A stretch of 64,000 nt of DNA. It comes from Pseudobutyrivibrio sp. OR37. GTDB lineage: Bacteria; Bacillota; Clostridia; Lachnospirales; Lachnospiraceae. The notes under the pieces were generated by a model. That model was not told where the DNA came from. It did no database searches and saw only the letters and a program-made list of their open reading frames with translations. The translations under genes and the position numbers were made by a program. Shown here piece after piece: positions 45,649-54,930 of this stretch. Where the stretch lies: assembly GCF_900113655.1 (NCBI RefSeq), contig NZ_FOQF01000002.1, forward strand, positions 157,671-221,670. The letters run 5' to 3'. Position 1 is the stretch's first letter, and every line of letters begins with the position of its first letter.

Positions 45649-48102
45649 TTAAAAGCATTCGACTGACAGGCCAACCTGCACTGGCTCCAAGCCATCACAC
45701 TTAATGGTAAGCTTACCGTCGCCATCTTCACCAATTGATTTAATATATACTCCAGTTGCGCCACCTACTGGTGTAACAACCTTTGGTCCAATAATTTCGA
45801 ATGGTCCATCCACCTCAAAGCTAACAGGCTGATTGAAGAAATAAAGCTGATTATCATTCTGGTCTGCTATCTTAATTCGTATATGCGATACATCATAGGT
45901 ATGTATCTCTGTAAGCAAGGTATGGCTAGCCTTTGCCTCAATATGAGCCTTTGTTACGGCTGCCTTTTTAACAGTCTTAACAACCTTGCCATCCTTTATA
46001 GCTTCGAATTTGTACTCGCGAGATTCTCCACCCCAGTCACCAATGAACTTGTTGTAGATTGGAACTGCCTTGCTTGGGCTTACATGATGGAATACCACCA
46101 ATCTAAAGGCAATCCATGCAAGCTTTGGTGTTACCTTGAAACCACGTAAGGTAACCTGATTAAGCGCCTGCTTAATAAGTCTTGCCTGACCCTTTGTATA
46201 TTCACCATCAGTTTCTACAGCATCGCCAACAAAATCATCTATAAGGATTGGGCCATGCTTCATATTTTCGTAGGTAGAATCTGTAGGGAAATATTCCTTA
46301 ACAAGAACATCGTTCTTATACATCTTTACTGAATCTGCATTTGTAATGATGTAGGACTTGCCTCTGTTGCAGGCTGGGTGCTCGCCGATATCGAAGCTTG
46401 TAGTAATATCAAGCACTGTATCGTTTTCGGAATAGGCCGAATAAATAGATGCTGCAAGCTTTGGATTTCTGAACATATCCATTACACCGTGGTAGCAGAT
46501 TCTATCTCCTGAACCAAAATCCTTATGTGTGTTGTAATCAAACATGCACCAGCCGAATGAACCAGCAATATCAGGCTCTCCTGCAATTGCATTAAGTACA
46601 TTGGCATGTCTGATTGCATGCTCCTGTCTATGCTCCTCTGGATCGTATGGCTTTGTTGGGAACATGTGACCATTGTACTCACTTACGAGATATGGCTTTT
46701 CATCGTTTGAAGTAATGTCACTCTTCTTTGAACAGCCCTTGTTATCACCTGAGTGAACGAAATCATTGTAGGTATAAACATCCTCTAATAATGAGCTCTT
46801 AGCATGTGCTCTTACACCGCCTGTTGGACGAGTAGGGTCGTACTTATGAGCCATTTCATTGGTTCTAGTATAGAATTCATCATTATCTTGCGATTCGTTT
46901 ATACGAACTCCCCAAAGAATGATTGAAGGATGATTTCTATATTGAAGGACCATGTCCTTTGTATTTTGTACTGCAAGGTCCTGCCACTCTTTTCCACCGA
47001 TGTGCTGCCAGCCTGGCATCTCTGTAAACACCAAAAGTCCTAGCTTATCGCACTCATCTATAAAGTATTGTGACTGTGGATAGTGAGAAGTACGAACTGC
47101 ATTAAGAGCAAGCTCCTCTTTAAGAATCTTTGCATCTAATCTTTGCATAGATTCTGGCATGGCATACCCAACATAAGGATAAGACTGATGTCTGTTAAGA
47201 CCTCTAAGCTTGAGCTTTCTACCATTTAAGTAGTAGCCATTCTTTCTAAATTCAGAGCTTCTAAAACCAATTGAAGCTTCAAATTCATCTACAACCTCAT
47301 CATCTAAAACAAGCTGTGTCTTTACATTATAAAGATATGGACTTTCAACATCCCAAAGCTTTACTGTAGTAGGAGCTGTTGTAAGATTGAGCAAATAGCC
47401 ATCCTCGTATGCCTCAAGACCGCCTACAGGCTGTGAAAGGATTAAATCCTCACCAAGATATTGCTTAATAAAAACATGCTCTCCTACTGCAAGCTCATAT
47501 ACCGACTTTGAAAGATAGCACTCTGTCTTAAGCATTCCCTGAACCTTCATCATCTGAATCTGCTTAGGTGTGCGCTTGCTTGTAGAAATGCGCTCCAATA
47601 AGGAAGGCTGTAAAAATACATCTGTAAAATGTACCTTTTCTTTTATCTCGAAATAAACATCTCTGTAAATTCCACCGTAGGTCATGTAATCAATAACATA
47701 ACCAAATGGTGGCTGATTTAAAGTCTCTCTTGAATCAACTCTAACAGTGATAAGGTTCTCTTCACCGTATTTAAGAACCTCTGTAGCATCGATAGTGATG
47801 GCTGTGTAGCCGCAATCATGATGCTTAACATGCTTTCCATTAATATAAATATCGCAGCTATGTCCCACTGCTTCGAAGGTTAGGAAAACACATTTATCAC
47901 TCCACTGCATAGGAGCGAAAATGCTCTTTTGATATGCACTTACCATCTGATAAATGCCTTCATCAAAATAGGAAAAAGGTGTTTCCTTAACTGTGTGAGG
48001 AATATTGATTAATGTGCTTTCTTCCATCTGCTCATTAATCATAGCCTCGTCAAATTTTTCATTAAATCTCCACTTTCGATCTAAGTATATTCTCTGTGCC
48101 AT
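45649..48102 (-). CDS. Glycoside hydrolase family 2, probable beta-galactosidase
   Basis: This 817-residue cytoplasmic enzyme has the GH2 order: sugar-binding domain (1-160), immunoglobulin-like domain (about 165-285), then the TIM barrel. Acid/base Glu403 (WGVRINESQ) and nucleophile Glu475 (YLVSEYNGH) are in place. The C-terminal part (from about 580) is less conserved. Beta-galactosidase is the likeliest activity given the adjacent alpha-galactosidase, but beta-glucuronidase or beta-mannosidase cannot be excluded by eye. It starts directly after the tetR stop. Confidence 0.88.
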   Translation of the reverse strand: MAQRIYLDRKWRFNEKFDEAMINEQMEESTLINIPHTVKETPFSYFDEGIYQMVSAYQKSIFAPMQWSDKCVFLTFEAVGHSCDIYINGKHVKHHDCGYTAITIDATEVLKYGEENLITVRVDSRETLNQPPFGYVIDYMTYGGIYRDVYFEIKEKVHFTDVFLQPSLLERISTSKRTPKQIQMMKVQGMLKTECYLSKSVYELAVGEHVFIKQYLGEDLILSQPVGGLEAYEDGYLLNLTTAPTTVKLWDVESPYLYNVKTQLVLDDEVVDEFEASIGFRSSEFRKNGYYLNGRKLKLRGLNRHQSYPYVGYAMPESMQRLDAKILKEELALNAVRTSHYPQSQYFIDECDKLGLLVFTEMPGWQHIGGKEWQDLAVQNTKDMVLQYRNHPSIILWGVRINESQDNDEFYTRTNEMAHKYDPTRPTGGVRAHAKSSLLEDVYTYNDFVHSGDNKGCSKKSDITSNDEKPYLVSEYNGHMFPTKPYDPEEHRQEHAIRHANVLNAIAGEPDIAGSFGWCMFDYNTHKDFGSGDRICYHGVMDMFRNPKLAASIYSAYSENDTVLDITTSFDIGEHPACNRGKSYIITNADSVKMYKNDVLVKEYFPTDSTYENMKHGPILIDDFVGDAVETDGEYTKGQARLIKQALNQVTLRGFKVTPKLAWIAFRLVVFHHVSPSKAVPIYNKFIGDWGGESREYKFEAIKDGKVVKTVKKAAVTKAHIEAKASHTLLTEIHTYDVSHIRIKIADQNDNQLYFFNQPVSFEVDGPFEIIGPKVVTPVGGATGVYIKSIGEDGDGKLTIKCDGLEPVQVGLSVECF

Positions 48103-48663
48103 TTATTTTTCCTTTTTCATAATACCATCTACCATAACATCAACAACCTCAGCTAGCGCTGTAGGGTAATCCATACCGCTAGATTTAAGATAATCACCCA
48201 TTAATAATCTATCGACGCAAGCCTCGTACATAAGCTTAAAGATATTCAAATCAATATCTCTAATCTCCCCTTCAGCTATGCCCTTGCGCAAAAGCTCCAT
48301 TGTTTTTTCCCAACCGCTATCAAGTCTGTCATTCATCTTTTGATAAGCCATAGGATATTTGGTTGCAAGCTGATGCATGGCAGTATAATCGAAGCCGTAA
48401 TGTGACTCTGGTAAAACCGCAAGTATGCCTCTGATTCGCTCCACTGTGCCAAGATTTTCGTTCATGTAAACCTTGTCCTCAGCAGCTTTAATCATGTCGA
48501 AGGCATAGTCCATCATGTTGCACATAAGCTCATTTTTATCACTAAAAATAGTGTAGATTGTTTTCTTGCTCATCTTCATTTCTGTGGCAAGATCATCCAT
48601 TGTGAATTTAGGCCCCTTTTCTCTAAATACCTTAAGTGCCCCTTCTAAAATGCGTTCGTTCAT
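48103..48663 (-). CDS. TetR/AcrR-family regulator heading the galactoside operon
   Basis: This 186-residue repressor-type protein has a classic N-terminal helix-turn-helix (ERILEGALKVFREKGPKFTMDDLATEMKMSKKTIYTIF in several blocks) and a helical ligand-binding domain. I chose the ATG at 48663, with GGGAGAAAAT before it. Its stop abuts the GH2 start with no gap, so it is the first gene of the operon. Repeats of ACAATTTA upstream may be its operators. Confidence 0.9.
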   Translation of the reverse strand: MNERILEGALKVFREKGPKFTMDDLATEMKMSKKTIYTIFSDKNELMCNMMDYAFDMIKAAEDKVYMNENLGTVERIRGILAVLPESHYGFDYTAMHQLATKYPMAYQKMNDRLDSGWEKTMELLRKGIAEGEIRDIDLNIFKLMYEACVDRLLMGDYLKSSGMDYPTALAEVVDVMVDGIMKKEK

Positions 48664-48707
48664 ATTTTCTCCCAAAAACTAGATTTTGTATATCGCGTTT
48701 CCTACTC

Positions 48708-48806
48708 CTAAATTGTAACAAAATATGGAAACTAACTCAATAAAAAACCGTTTATACATTTTTCACAATTTATCCATGATATTTTTGTTGACAAAGTACA
48801 ATTTAG
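48708..48806. promoter_or_regulatory. Paired ACAATTTA sites in the tetR / small-protein divergent region
   Basis: CTAAATTGTA (48708-48717) and its exact inverse TACAATTTAG (48797-48806) stand 79 nt apart; a partial copy CACAATTTAT lies near 48764. The right-hand copy is inside the spacer of the plus-strand promoter. They are candidate TetR operators for both directions. The intergenic region is 195 nt and A+T-rich. Confidence 0.5.
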
Positions 48807-48816
48807 AGTTTAATAT
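48788..48816 (+). promoter_or_regulatory. Strong promoter of the 41-residue protein gene
   Basis: TTGACA (48788-48793) and TAATAT (48811-48816) with a 17-bp spacer, a near-consensus sigma-A promoter. An ACAATTTA site lies within the spacer. Confidence 0.8.
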
Positions 48817-48858
48817 ATCTCCGTAAAGAAGAGAAAGAGAAAATAGGAGGTAATAAGA

Positions 48859-48984
48859 ATGTTCGAAGAAGTATCATTCACAATGTACAGCGTATATGCT
48901 GATTATGAGAAGTATGCTAAGAAAATGAAGAAGGAAGGCAAGGAGCCAGTTTCATTCTTTAAGTATGCATTCGGTCAGTTCTAA
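48859..48984 (+). CDS. 41-residue protein, divergent from the galactoside operon, unknown
   Basis: This small ORF (starts MFEEVSFTMYSVYADYEKYA, ends FFKYAFGQF) has AGGAGG 8 nt before the ATG, a near-consensus promoter and its own terminator. So it is very likely made. It is rich in aromatic residues and Lys/Glu and has no membrane segment. I recognise no family. Its promoter is spanned by candidate operators of the neighbouring TetR, which suggests shared control. Confidence 0.65.
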   Translation: MFEEVSFTMYSVYADYEKYAKKMKKEGKEPVSFFKYAFGQF

Positions 48985-49013
48985 TAGTTAGAACTATTCC
49001 ATTAAAAACAACA

Positions 49014-49038
49014 GGGACTCGCAATCGCGAGTCCCTTT
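49014..49038 (+). terminator. Intrinsic terminator after the 41-residue protein gene
   Basis: GGGACTCGC (49014-49022) pairs with GCGAGTCCC (49027-49035) around AATC, followed by TTTCTTATTT. Confidence 0.85.
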
Positions 49039-49055
49039 CTTATTTCATATCAATA

Positions 49056-49223
49056 TTAATCTTCTTTTGCATTTAATGCCGCATCAATAATAGTCATAAG
49101 CTCCATTGCACTACGGAAGTTAAGCTTTTCATCACGATCAGCCCATGTGACCTGGCCCTGCCAAGTATCATTTTCTGCGTTATTAATATGCACTACAAAT
49201 GTACCCTCTTTTTTATCTGCCAT
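49056..49223 (-). CDS. 55-residue protein of unknown role
   Basis: This small ORF (starts MADKKEGTFVVHINNAE, then a W-Q-G-x-V-x-W segment) has GGGAGGTGCTATT before the ATG. The pattern of a short beta sheet (FVVHI, WQGQVTW) and one helix (FRSAMELMTIIDAAL) suggests a folded small domain, common in Lachnospiraceae. The function is unknown. It stands alone between two terminated units and converges with the 41-residue gene. Confidence 0.65.
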   Translation of the reverse strand: MADKKEGTFVVHINNAENDTWQGQVTWADRDEKLNFRSAMELMTIIDAALNAKED

Positions 49224-49369
49224 AATAGCACCTCCCTTAAACTTACTTTATAATAACACACTTACCATTATATACAACGTTATATTAAAGATTTTATTAG
49301 GCAAAAATCATTGCAGGCGCCACATCAAACAGTTAATATTTACATATATTATTATTGATTGGAGGACTT

Positions 49370-50125
49370 ATGAGTAAATTCATTTCTTGGAATGTAAACG
49401 GGCTTCGTGCTGTAGTTGGCAAAGGCTTTTGGGATTACTTTGACAGCGTGGATGCTGATATATTTTGTCTTCAGGAGATTAAGCTTTCTGAGGGGCAGTT
49501 TGATACTGAAAAGGAAGGCTACCATGTTTATTGGAATTACGCCGAAAAGAAGGGTTATTCAGGAACTGCCATATTTTCAAAGCAGGAGCCTCTTTCTGTA
49601 AGCTATGGCATTGGAATTGAGGAGCACGACCATGAAGGTCGCGTGATTACTCTTGAGTTTGAGGATTATTACTTTATTACCTGCTACACGCCTAACTCTC
49701 AGACCGAGCTTAAGCGTCTGGATTATCGCATGACCTGGGAGGATGATTTCAGAGCATATCTTTGCAAGCTTAACGAGAAAAAAGGTGTTATTCTCTGCGG
49801 TGATTTAAATGTTGCTCATGAAGAAATCGATATTAAAAATCCAAAGACTAACAGAAGAAACGCTGGCTTCACAGATGAAGAGCGTGGCAAAATGACTGAG
49901 CTTTTAAATGCTGGTTTCATAGACAGCTTTAGATACTTCTATCCTGACAAGGCTGATATTTATTCTTGGTGGTCTTATAGATTTAAGGCTAGAGAGAAAA
50001 ATGCCGGATGGCGTATAGACTACTTCATTGTCTCTGAGGATTTAAAAGAAAAAATGGCCGATGCCAAAATACATACTGATGTATTCGGCTCCGACCATTG
50101 TCCTATCGAGCTTGATTTAAATTAA
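49370..50125 (+). CDS. exoA: Exodeoxyribonuclease III
   Basis: This 251-residue AP endonuclease/3'-5' exonuclease acts in base-excision repair. Catalytic blocks are complete: [34 protein letters not shown], and the final SDHCPIELD with the essential Asp-His. I chose the ATG at 49370, with TTGGAGGACTT before it. It overlaps the end of the converging ABC permease gene by 4 nt. Confidence 0.95.
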   Translation: MSKFISWNVNGLRAVVGKGFWDYFDSVDADIFCLQEIKLSEGQFDTEKEGYHVYWNYAEKKGYSGTAIFSKQEPLSVSYGIGIEEHDHEGRVITLEFEDYYFITCYTPNSQTELKRLDYRMTWEDDFRAYLCKLNEKKGVILCGDLNVAHEEIDIKNPKTNRRNAGFTDEERGKMTELLNAGFIDSFRYFYPDKADIYSWWSYRFKAREKNAGWRIDYFIVSEDLKEKMADAKIHTDVFGSDHCPIELDLN

Positions 50126-51375
50126 TTACTACGTAAAGCATCTATTGGGTTTAAGTTTGCGGCTTGGTGGCTTGGAAGGATTCCAAACACGATTCCAATT
50201 ACCATTGAAAAGACTACAGCTATTATTGCTGCTGGCCATGATATGGCAATTGGTGTGCCGCTCATTATTGAAATAATCTGCGCCAATCCGATTCCACTGA
50301 CTACACCAAGCACTCCACCCATGGAGGTAAGTACAGCTGCCTCTGTTAAAAACTGACCCATTATCTTTCCTTTTCTAGCGCCGATGGCTTTCTTAAGACC
50401 AATTTCCGCTGTTCTTTCAGTAACAGATACAAGCATAATATTCATTACACCTATTCCACCTACCAAAAGAGAAATAGCTGCAATCCATATAAGCATGGAA
50501 TTTGTAGATGATGACAATTGCTGAAGCTGCTGAGCCTGCTCAAGCAAATCCTTTGACTGATATTTGATAGTATCGTCAGTTGGTGAAATGCTGCCGTTAA
50601 TAATATCAGCTGTCTTCTTTCCTGCTGCTGTCATATCGTCTGTAGATACTGCTCTTATGAGCACATTTTCAGGCTCATCATATCTGTAGCTAATTGGCCA
50701 ATCTGCCAAAGGAATATAAACATTTCCTGATTCCTTCTGCATGTAGGTATCGTAATCAGCTATTGTATTAATGGTAGGCTCAAAGGTAGATCTTGTTTCC
50801 ACAACACCAATGATTGTGTAAGAATCTCCACCAATTTCAAGAACCTTACCTACAGCCTCTTCATTTTGAAGCAAATCCTCGGCTAAAGATGTATCAATTA
50901 CGCAAACCTTTTTGAATTCAGTATTTTCCTTATCAGTAAAAAGTCTTCCATTTTTAACTGTCAGATTTGCTGTTGAAAAGAAATCCGGCTCAACGCCCTT
51001 TACGTAACCACCGCTCATAGCTTTATTAAGATAATATACCCCGTCATAGATCTGTCTGCTGGCATACTTGCTGGCAGATTTCACTTCATCAAGAGCACGT
51101 ATTTCGCCTAACACTGAATCACTTATCTGATTGACTCCATAGGGTGGCTCATTATAGCTAAAGTCCATAGGCCAATCATTCTGGTACAACTGAATATCTA
51201 CAGTATTGGAACCAGAACCTATAAGATTTTGTTTTATTTGCTGGTTTGTTCCTTCTATGGTTGAAACGATTGCGATGATAGCTGCAATACCAATAATAAT
51301 TCCCAGCATTGTCAAAAATGATCTAAGCTTGTGTGTCCAAATGCCTCTAAAGGCCAATCTTATATTTTCAAACAT
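50122..51375 (-). CDS. MacB-type ABC transporter permease
   Basis: This 417-residue protein has the MacB layout: one N-terminal helix (about 17-38), a large extracytoplasmic domain (about 40-285) and three C-terminal helices (about 295-410). The FtsX block [29 protein letters not shown] is diagnostic. It follows the second adaptor with a 1-nt overlap. Together with the ATPase and two adaptors it would form a mechanotransmission-type exporter of a peptide, lantibiotic or other small molecule. The substrate is unknown. Confidence 0.9.
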   Translation of the reverse strand: MFENIRLAFRGIWTHKLRSFLTMLGIIIGIAAIIAIVSTIEGTNQQIKQNLIGSGSNTVDIQLYQNDWPMDFSYNEPPYGVNQISDSVLGEIRALDEVKSASKYASRQIYDGVYYLNKAMSGGYVKGVEPDFFSTANLTVKNGRLFTDKENTEFKKVCVIDTSLAEDLLQNEEAVGKVLEIGGDSYTIIGVVETRSTFEPTINTIADYDTYMQKESGNVYIPLADWPISYRYDEPENVLIRAVSTDDMTAAGKKTADIINGSISPTDDTIKYQSKDLLEQAQQLQQLSSSTNSMLIWIAAISLLVGGIGVMNIMLVSVTERTAEIGLKKAIGARKGKIMGQFLTEAAVLTSMGGVLGVVSGIGLAQIISIMSGTPIAISWPAAIIAVVFSMVIGIVFGILPSHQAANLNPIDALRSN

Positions 51376-52931
51376 TAACCAATGCCTCCACCATAACCGC
51401 CGTCAAGATTATCTACCTTTTCACATTTAATTCCTTCGATTGCTCCATTTCCGTATGGAAAAGCTAAATAATCCTTCTTCGTCACTCCGTCTATAATTTC
51501 TGTCTGAGAGCCCCAAAGAGTTTTTCCAACCTTCACGTACTCCTTCTTTAGGGTTCCACCCTTGCCAAGCTTCATTACGTAATTGCCAGAAGCATCCTTT
51601 CTAATGAAATATGAAGGGATATAGAAGCCTCCGCCTTCATTATTCTTAGGTGTGATGGTTATATCAACAGCTGCTCCCAACTCAATTCCGCTATTTTTAT
51701 CAAAGCTGGCCTTGAACTGATAATTACTACTATTGCTGTTACCACTTCCACTGTAGAAATTGTTGTCTGTACTAGGCATGTCACTAATCTCTGTGATTAC
51801 AGCATCTGCGGTGGCACCATTGTCCCAGCAATTAATAGAAACTGTATCTCCTACCTGAACGCTATCAAGATAAAACTCTCCGATAGCACCTGAAATATAG
51901 TATTCATCCGTTGCTGCAACTATCATGAATGGCTGAGTATTATTGTAGTTGTTAATATCCTGAAGCTTGGAAACTGTACCAGATACCTTTGCAATAATTT
52001 CGCCATTTTCTGTTGTATTCTTCATAACTTCCAGCTCATTTTCAAGCTTTCTGTATGATAGGTCCTGTGTCTTAACTACTGCTGTTTGATTTTCAATCTC
52101 TTCCTTCAATTGAGAAGGTGTTAAGCCCTCTGGCTTGCCAGAATGAACTGTCTTTCCCTCTTCATCAAAGGTATCCTCACCCACAATCTGCTTGGTTTCT
52201 CCATCTAAATATAAAATAGACTGAAGCACACTTTGAGTGCTGGATTCCTCTTTAATGTCAAAGCTATCCTTGTTAGAAGCTACGTAATCCTTCAAGGCTG
52301 ATGCTTCATCCTTGTTTTTGATTTCCTTGTAATTACCACCATTATCTGTATAGCCAGGATAAAGATAGGTTACACTTGTCTGTGCCCCTTGTGAATCATA
52401 GGTATAAACCACAGCGTAATCCCCAGCATTATAGGTACCTACCGAGCCAACAGTGAAGCTTTCTCTAGCCACATATTTCTTAAGGGAAATATAGGTCTTA
52501 TCCTTGTAAACCGACTGCTGATGAACATATTCTGGAATTGGCTTTGTATTAAGTAATCTGTCCAGCTTGAGCTGTTCGAATTTTAAGGTTTGGGCTGACT
52601 TCTGTAATTCAAGATTCTTACCATTAATATCCTGGGTGTCCTTCTTTACTACCATAAGGACGTCCCCCTCGTTTACATGGTCTCCCTCTTTTACATTTAC
52701 GCTAAGAATTTCTGTGCCCTTTGCAATATATGTGGACTGAGCTTTGTCTGAGGTTGCATTTCCATAGCTTTGGATATTATCACCCCAATAGCCATCCATT
52801 CCCTGACTCTCCATTGAAACAACCTGAGCAGTCTTTTTGTGTTGTCTATAATTGAAAATAAAAACCAAAACTCCAGCTACAATGGCTATGAGTACAACAA
52901 TAATAATCAACGGTTTAAGCTTCTTCATCAT
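51375..52931 (-). CDS. Efflux adaptor, HlyD/MacA-like (second in operon, large)
   Basis: This 518-residue protein has one N-terminal membrane helix (8-27) and an extracytoplasmic body. Lipoyl-type halves (EILSVNVKEGDHVNEGDVLMVV and later GEIIAKVSGTVSKL) bracket a long middle region. It is longer than usual for the family by about 100 residues, with an insert around residues 150-260 containing Tyr/Gly-rich sequence. The tail is Gly-rich (DGGYGGGIG). It overlaps the ATPase gene by 17 nt. Confidence 0.83.
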   Translation of the reverse strand: MMKKLKPLIIIVVLIAIVAGVLVFIFNYRQHKKTAQVVSMESQGMDGYWGDNIQSYGNATSDKAQSTYIAKGTEILSVNVKEGDHVNEGDVLMVVKKDTQDINGKNLELQKSAQTLKFEQLKLDRLLNTKPIPEYVHQQSVYKDKTYISLKKYVARESFTVGSVGTYNAGDYAVVYTYDSQGAQTSVTYLYPGYTDNGGNYKEIKNKDEASALKDYVASNKDSFDIKEESSTQSVLQSILYLDGETKQIVGEDTFDEEGKTVHSGKPEGLTPSQLKEEIENQTAVVKTQDLSYRKLENELEVMKNTTENGEIIAKVSGTVSKLQDINNYNNTQPFMIVAATDEYYISGAIGEFYLDSVQVGDTVSINCWDNGATADAVITEISDMPSTDNNFYSGSGNSNSSNYQFKASFDKNSGIELGAAVDITITPKNNEGGGFYIPSYFIRKDASGNYVMKLGKGGTLKKEYVKVGKTLWGSQTEIIDGVTKKDYLAFPYGNGAIEGIKCEKVDNLDGGYGGGIG

Positions 52932-53616
52932 TGTCCTCCTCTAGCCCTGAATACAGCTTTCCATCCACAATTCGATAGGTCTTTTTGGCGTGGCTGGCTA
53001 TACCAGAATCATGTGTAATCATAATAATTGTAGTGCCTTCTTCATTGAGCTTTTGGAATAAATCCATGATGGCTGCTCCAGATTTCTGATCTAAGGCTCC
53101 AGTTGGTTCATCTGCCAAAAGCACCTTTGGATTATTAACAATAGCCCTTGCAATAGCAACACGCTGCTTTTGTCCACCAGAAAGCTGATCTGGTCTGAAC
53201 TTTACTCTATCAGCAAGGCCTACTCTGGTAAGTGCTTCGATGGCTCTTCTTTCTCGTTCCTTTTTATTAACCCCAGCGTAGCTTAATGGCAATGCTACGT
53301 TTTCTATAGCATTTTCCTCATTCATCAAATAGAAGCTTTGGAAAACGAAGCCTATAGAATTCAGTCTCAAATCTGACATCTGTCTATCCTTTAGCTTCAA
53401 GACATCCTTATCCTCAAAGAAATACTCTCCACTGGTAGGCTTGTCCAAGCAGCCTATTACATTCATTAACGTACTTTTCCCTGAACCGGATGGCCCCATT
53501 ATGGCTACATACTCTCCCTCATTCACAGTAAGAGATACATCGTTTAATGCTGGAACGGAGGTTTCTGAGCCAGATTCACCATAAACCTTAAATATATTTT
53601 TAAGCTTAACTATCAT
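52915..53616 (-). CDS. ABC transporter ATPase, MacB/LolD type
   Basis: This 233-residue ATPase powers the exporter. Walker [10 protein letters not shown], signature [15 protein letters not shown], Walker [13 protein letters not shown] and the switch His in IMITHD are all present. It belongs to the MacB/LolD/antimicrobial peptide transport group. It lies between the two adaptor genes, 2 nt after the first. Confidence 0.95.
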   Translation of the reverse strand: MIVKLKNIFKVYGESGSETSVPALNDVSLTVNEGEYVAIMGPSGSGKSTLMNVIGCLDKPTSGEYFFEDKDVLKLKDRQMSDLRLNSIGFVFQSFYLMNEENAIENVALPLSYAGVNKKERERRAIEALTRVGLADRVKFRPDQLSGGQKQRVAIARAIVNNPKVLLADEPTGALDQKSGAAIMDLFQKLNEEGTTIIMITHDSGIASHAKKTYRIVDGKLYSGLEEDNDEEA

Positions 53617-53618
53617 AA

Positions 53619-54812
53619 CTATTGTCCCTCAACACCTAAAACGGTTTTCATTCCCTCACTATAATCTTCCATTGGGTAAGCCAGCTTAGTATCCTTGTCT
53701 ATACCAGTAATCTGATATACCATCTGCTCTTCGTGATACTCACCAAGCTCTATAGGCTTTTTGACAAGCTTGCCCTTATTATCTGCCCAAACGAAAGGAT
53801 TTCCATCCTCATCATAAGCGATGTAATAGTCATAAAGATATGTGCCATCAGAAAAATCTATCTCTGGTGCATCTGTCTGACCAATTTCAATATATAAATG
53901 CTGGCCCATCATAAGGTCTTCACTGCTATCAAGAGTTATATAAAAAGGATATTTGGTAGAGTTGTTTTCTGATGAACCACCGCCGTACATATCCTGACTA
54001 TTATCCTGCTTAGATTCAGTATCGATTTTATCAATAGTTCCAGACCAGGTCTTTGTAGAATCTACTCTGGAGCGTAAGGTTACTGGCTCGCCTACATTAA
54101 TAGCCCACACATTCTGCTCATTAATCTGCCCCTTTACACGCATTTCCTTTGAAGCAAGAATTGTGATAAACGCACCATCAGTTGTATAAGGATTTGTGTC
54201 GTCTGCTACCTTTGTAATTGTGCCAGCCACTGATGAATTCACAGTGGAATTGTTAATTTTCTTTTTGTTCTCGTCGATTTTTGCCTGAGTCTGTTCAATA
54301 GAATTATTGGTAATTGCAATATCAGTAGTAAGACCTGTTATCTGATTTTGTAAATCCTCTTTTTCATTTTTATCCTTTTCAGTCTGGCCTTTAATCTTTT
54401 CGATATCTGATTTGAGCTTTGCTATCTGTCTATTACTGTTTTCAATAGAAAGATTGTAGCCTTCAATATCAAAGCCATACTGAACTATTTCAGCCTCAAG
54501 AGCGTCAGTTTTGTAAGAGAATAAAGGAGTGCCTTCAGATACACTATCCCCCTCTGCAACGAAGATTTGATCTAATTCTCTTTCTGAGCTTTTGGTGATA
54601 CTTGTAGATTCCTGTCCTTCCACTACACCCATAAATACATCAGGAGTATAGCTGCTGCCCTCCCCCATGATGTCTGCTAGTGGAGTAACATAAATTTGAG
54701 ACGAGTCGTCTGACCCACTGGAGATATTACCTAGAATTCCAGACTTATAAGTAAAAGCTGCGCCCGCAGCAATAATAGCAATCAAAACGATTGCCACAAT
54801 CTTTTTTTTCAT
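53619..54812 (-). CDS. Efflux adaptor, HlyD/MacA-like (first in operon)
   Basis: This 397-residue protein has an N-terminal helix (4-24), a first lipoyl half (IFVAEGDSVSEGTPLFSYKT), a long helical hairpin (about 120-195, SIENSNRQIAKLKSDIEKIKG region) and a second half (SSVAGTITKVADD), then beta-barrel domains. It is the first gene of a four-gene exporter operon. A dyad overlapping its promoter suggests local regulation. No regulator gene is adjacent. Confidence 0.85.
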   Translation of the reverse strand: MKKKIVAIVLIAIIAAGAAFTYKSGILGNISSGSDDSSQIYVTPLADIMGEGSSYTPDVFMGVVEGQESTSITKSSERELDQIFVAEGDSVSEGTPLFSYKTDALEAEIVQYGFDIEGYNLSIENSNRQIAKLKSDIEKIKGQTEKDKNEKEDLQNQITGLTTDIAITNNSIEQTQAKIDENKKKINNSTVNSSVAGTITKVADDTNPYTTDGAFITILASKEMRVKGQINEQNVWAINVGEPVTLRSRVDSTKTWSGTIDKIDTESKQDNSQDMYGGGSSENNSTKYPFYITLDSSEDLMMGQHLYIEIGQTDAPEIDFSDGTYLYDYYIAYDEDGNPFVWADNKGKLVKKPIELGEYHEEQMVYQITGIDKDTKLAYPMEDYSEGMKTVLGVEGQ

Positions 54813-54863
54813 AAAAAATCTCCCTTTCGCATGTTCTGTAACTGTTCTAGTCTTAATAATACA

Positions 54864-54907
54864 GTTATAACATTAATATAGAGGTTATGCAATACTGCAA
54901 AACCTCT
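54864..54907 (-). promoter_or_regulatory. Promoter of the ABC efflux operon with overlapping 28-bp dyad
   Basis: On the minus strand TTGCAT (54892-54887) and TATAAC (54869-54864) are separated by 17 bp. A dyad AGAGGTT...AACCTCT (54880-54907, with inner TGCA/TGCA) covers the -35 region. A protein bound there would compete with RNA polymerase. It is 52 nt from the adaptor start. Confidence 0.6.
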
Positions 54908-54930
54908 TTAATAGCATAATAATTATAAAT

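Noticed and set aside
48103-48806. LacI or AraC control of the galactoside operon
   Set aside because: The only regulator gene in the operon is of TetR type; no LacI or AraC gene is in the window.
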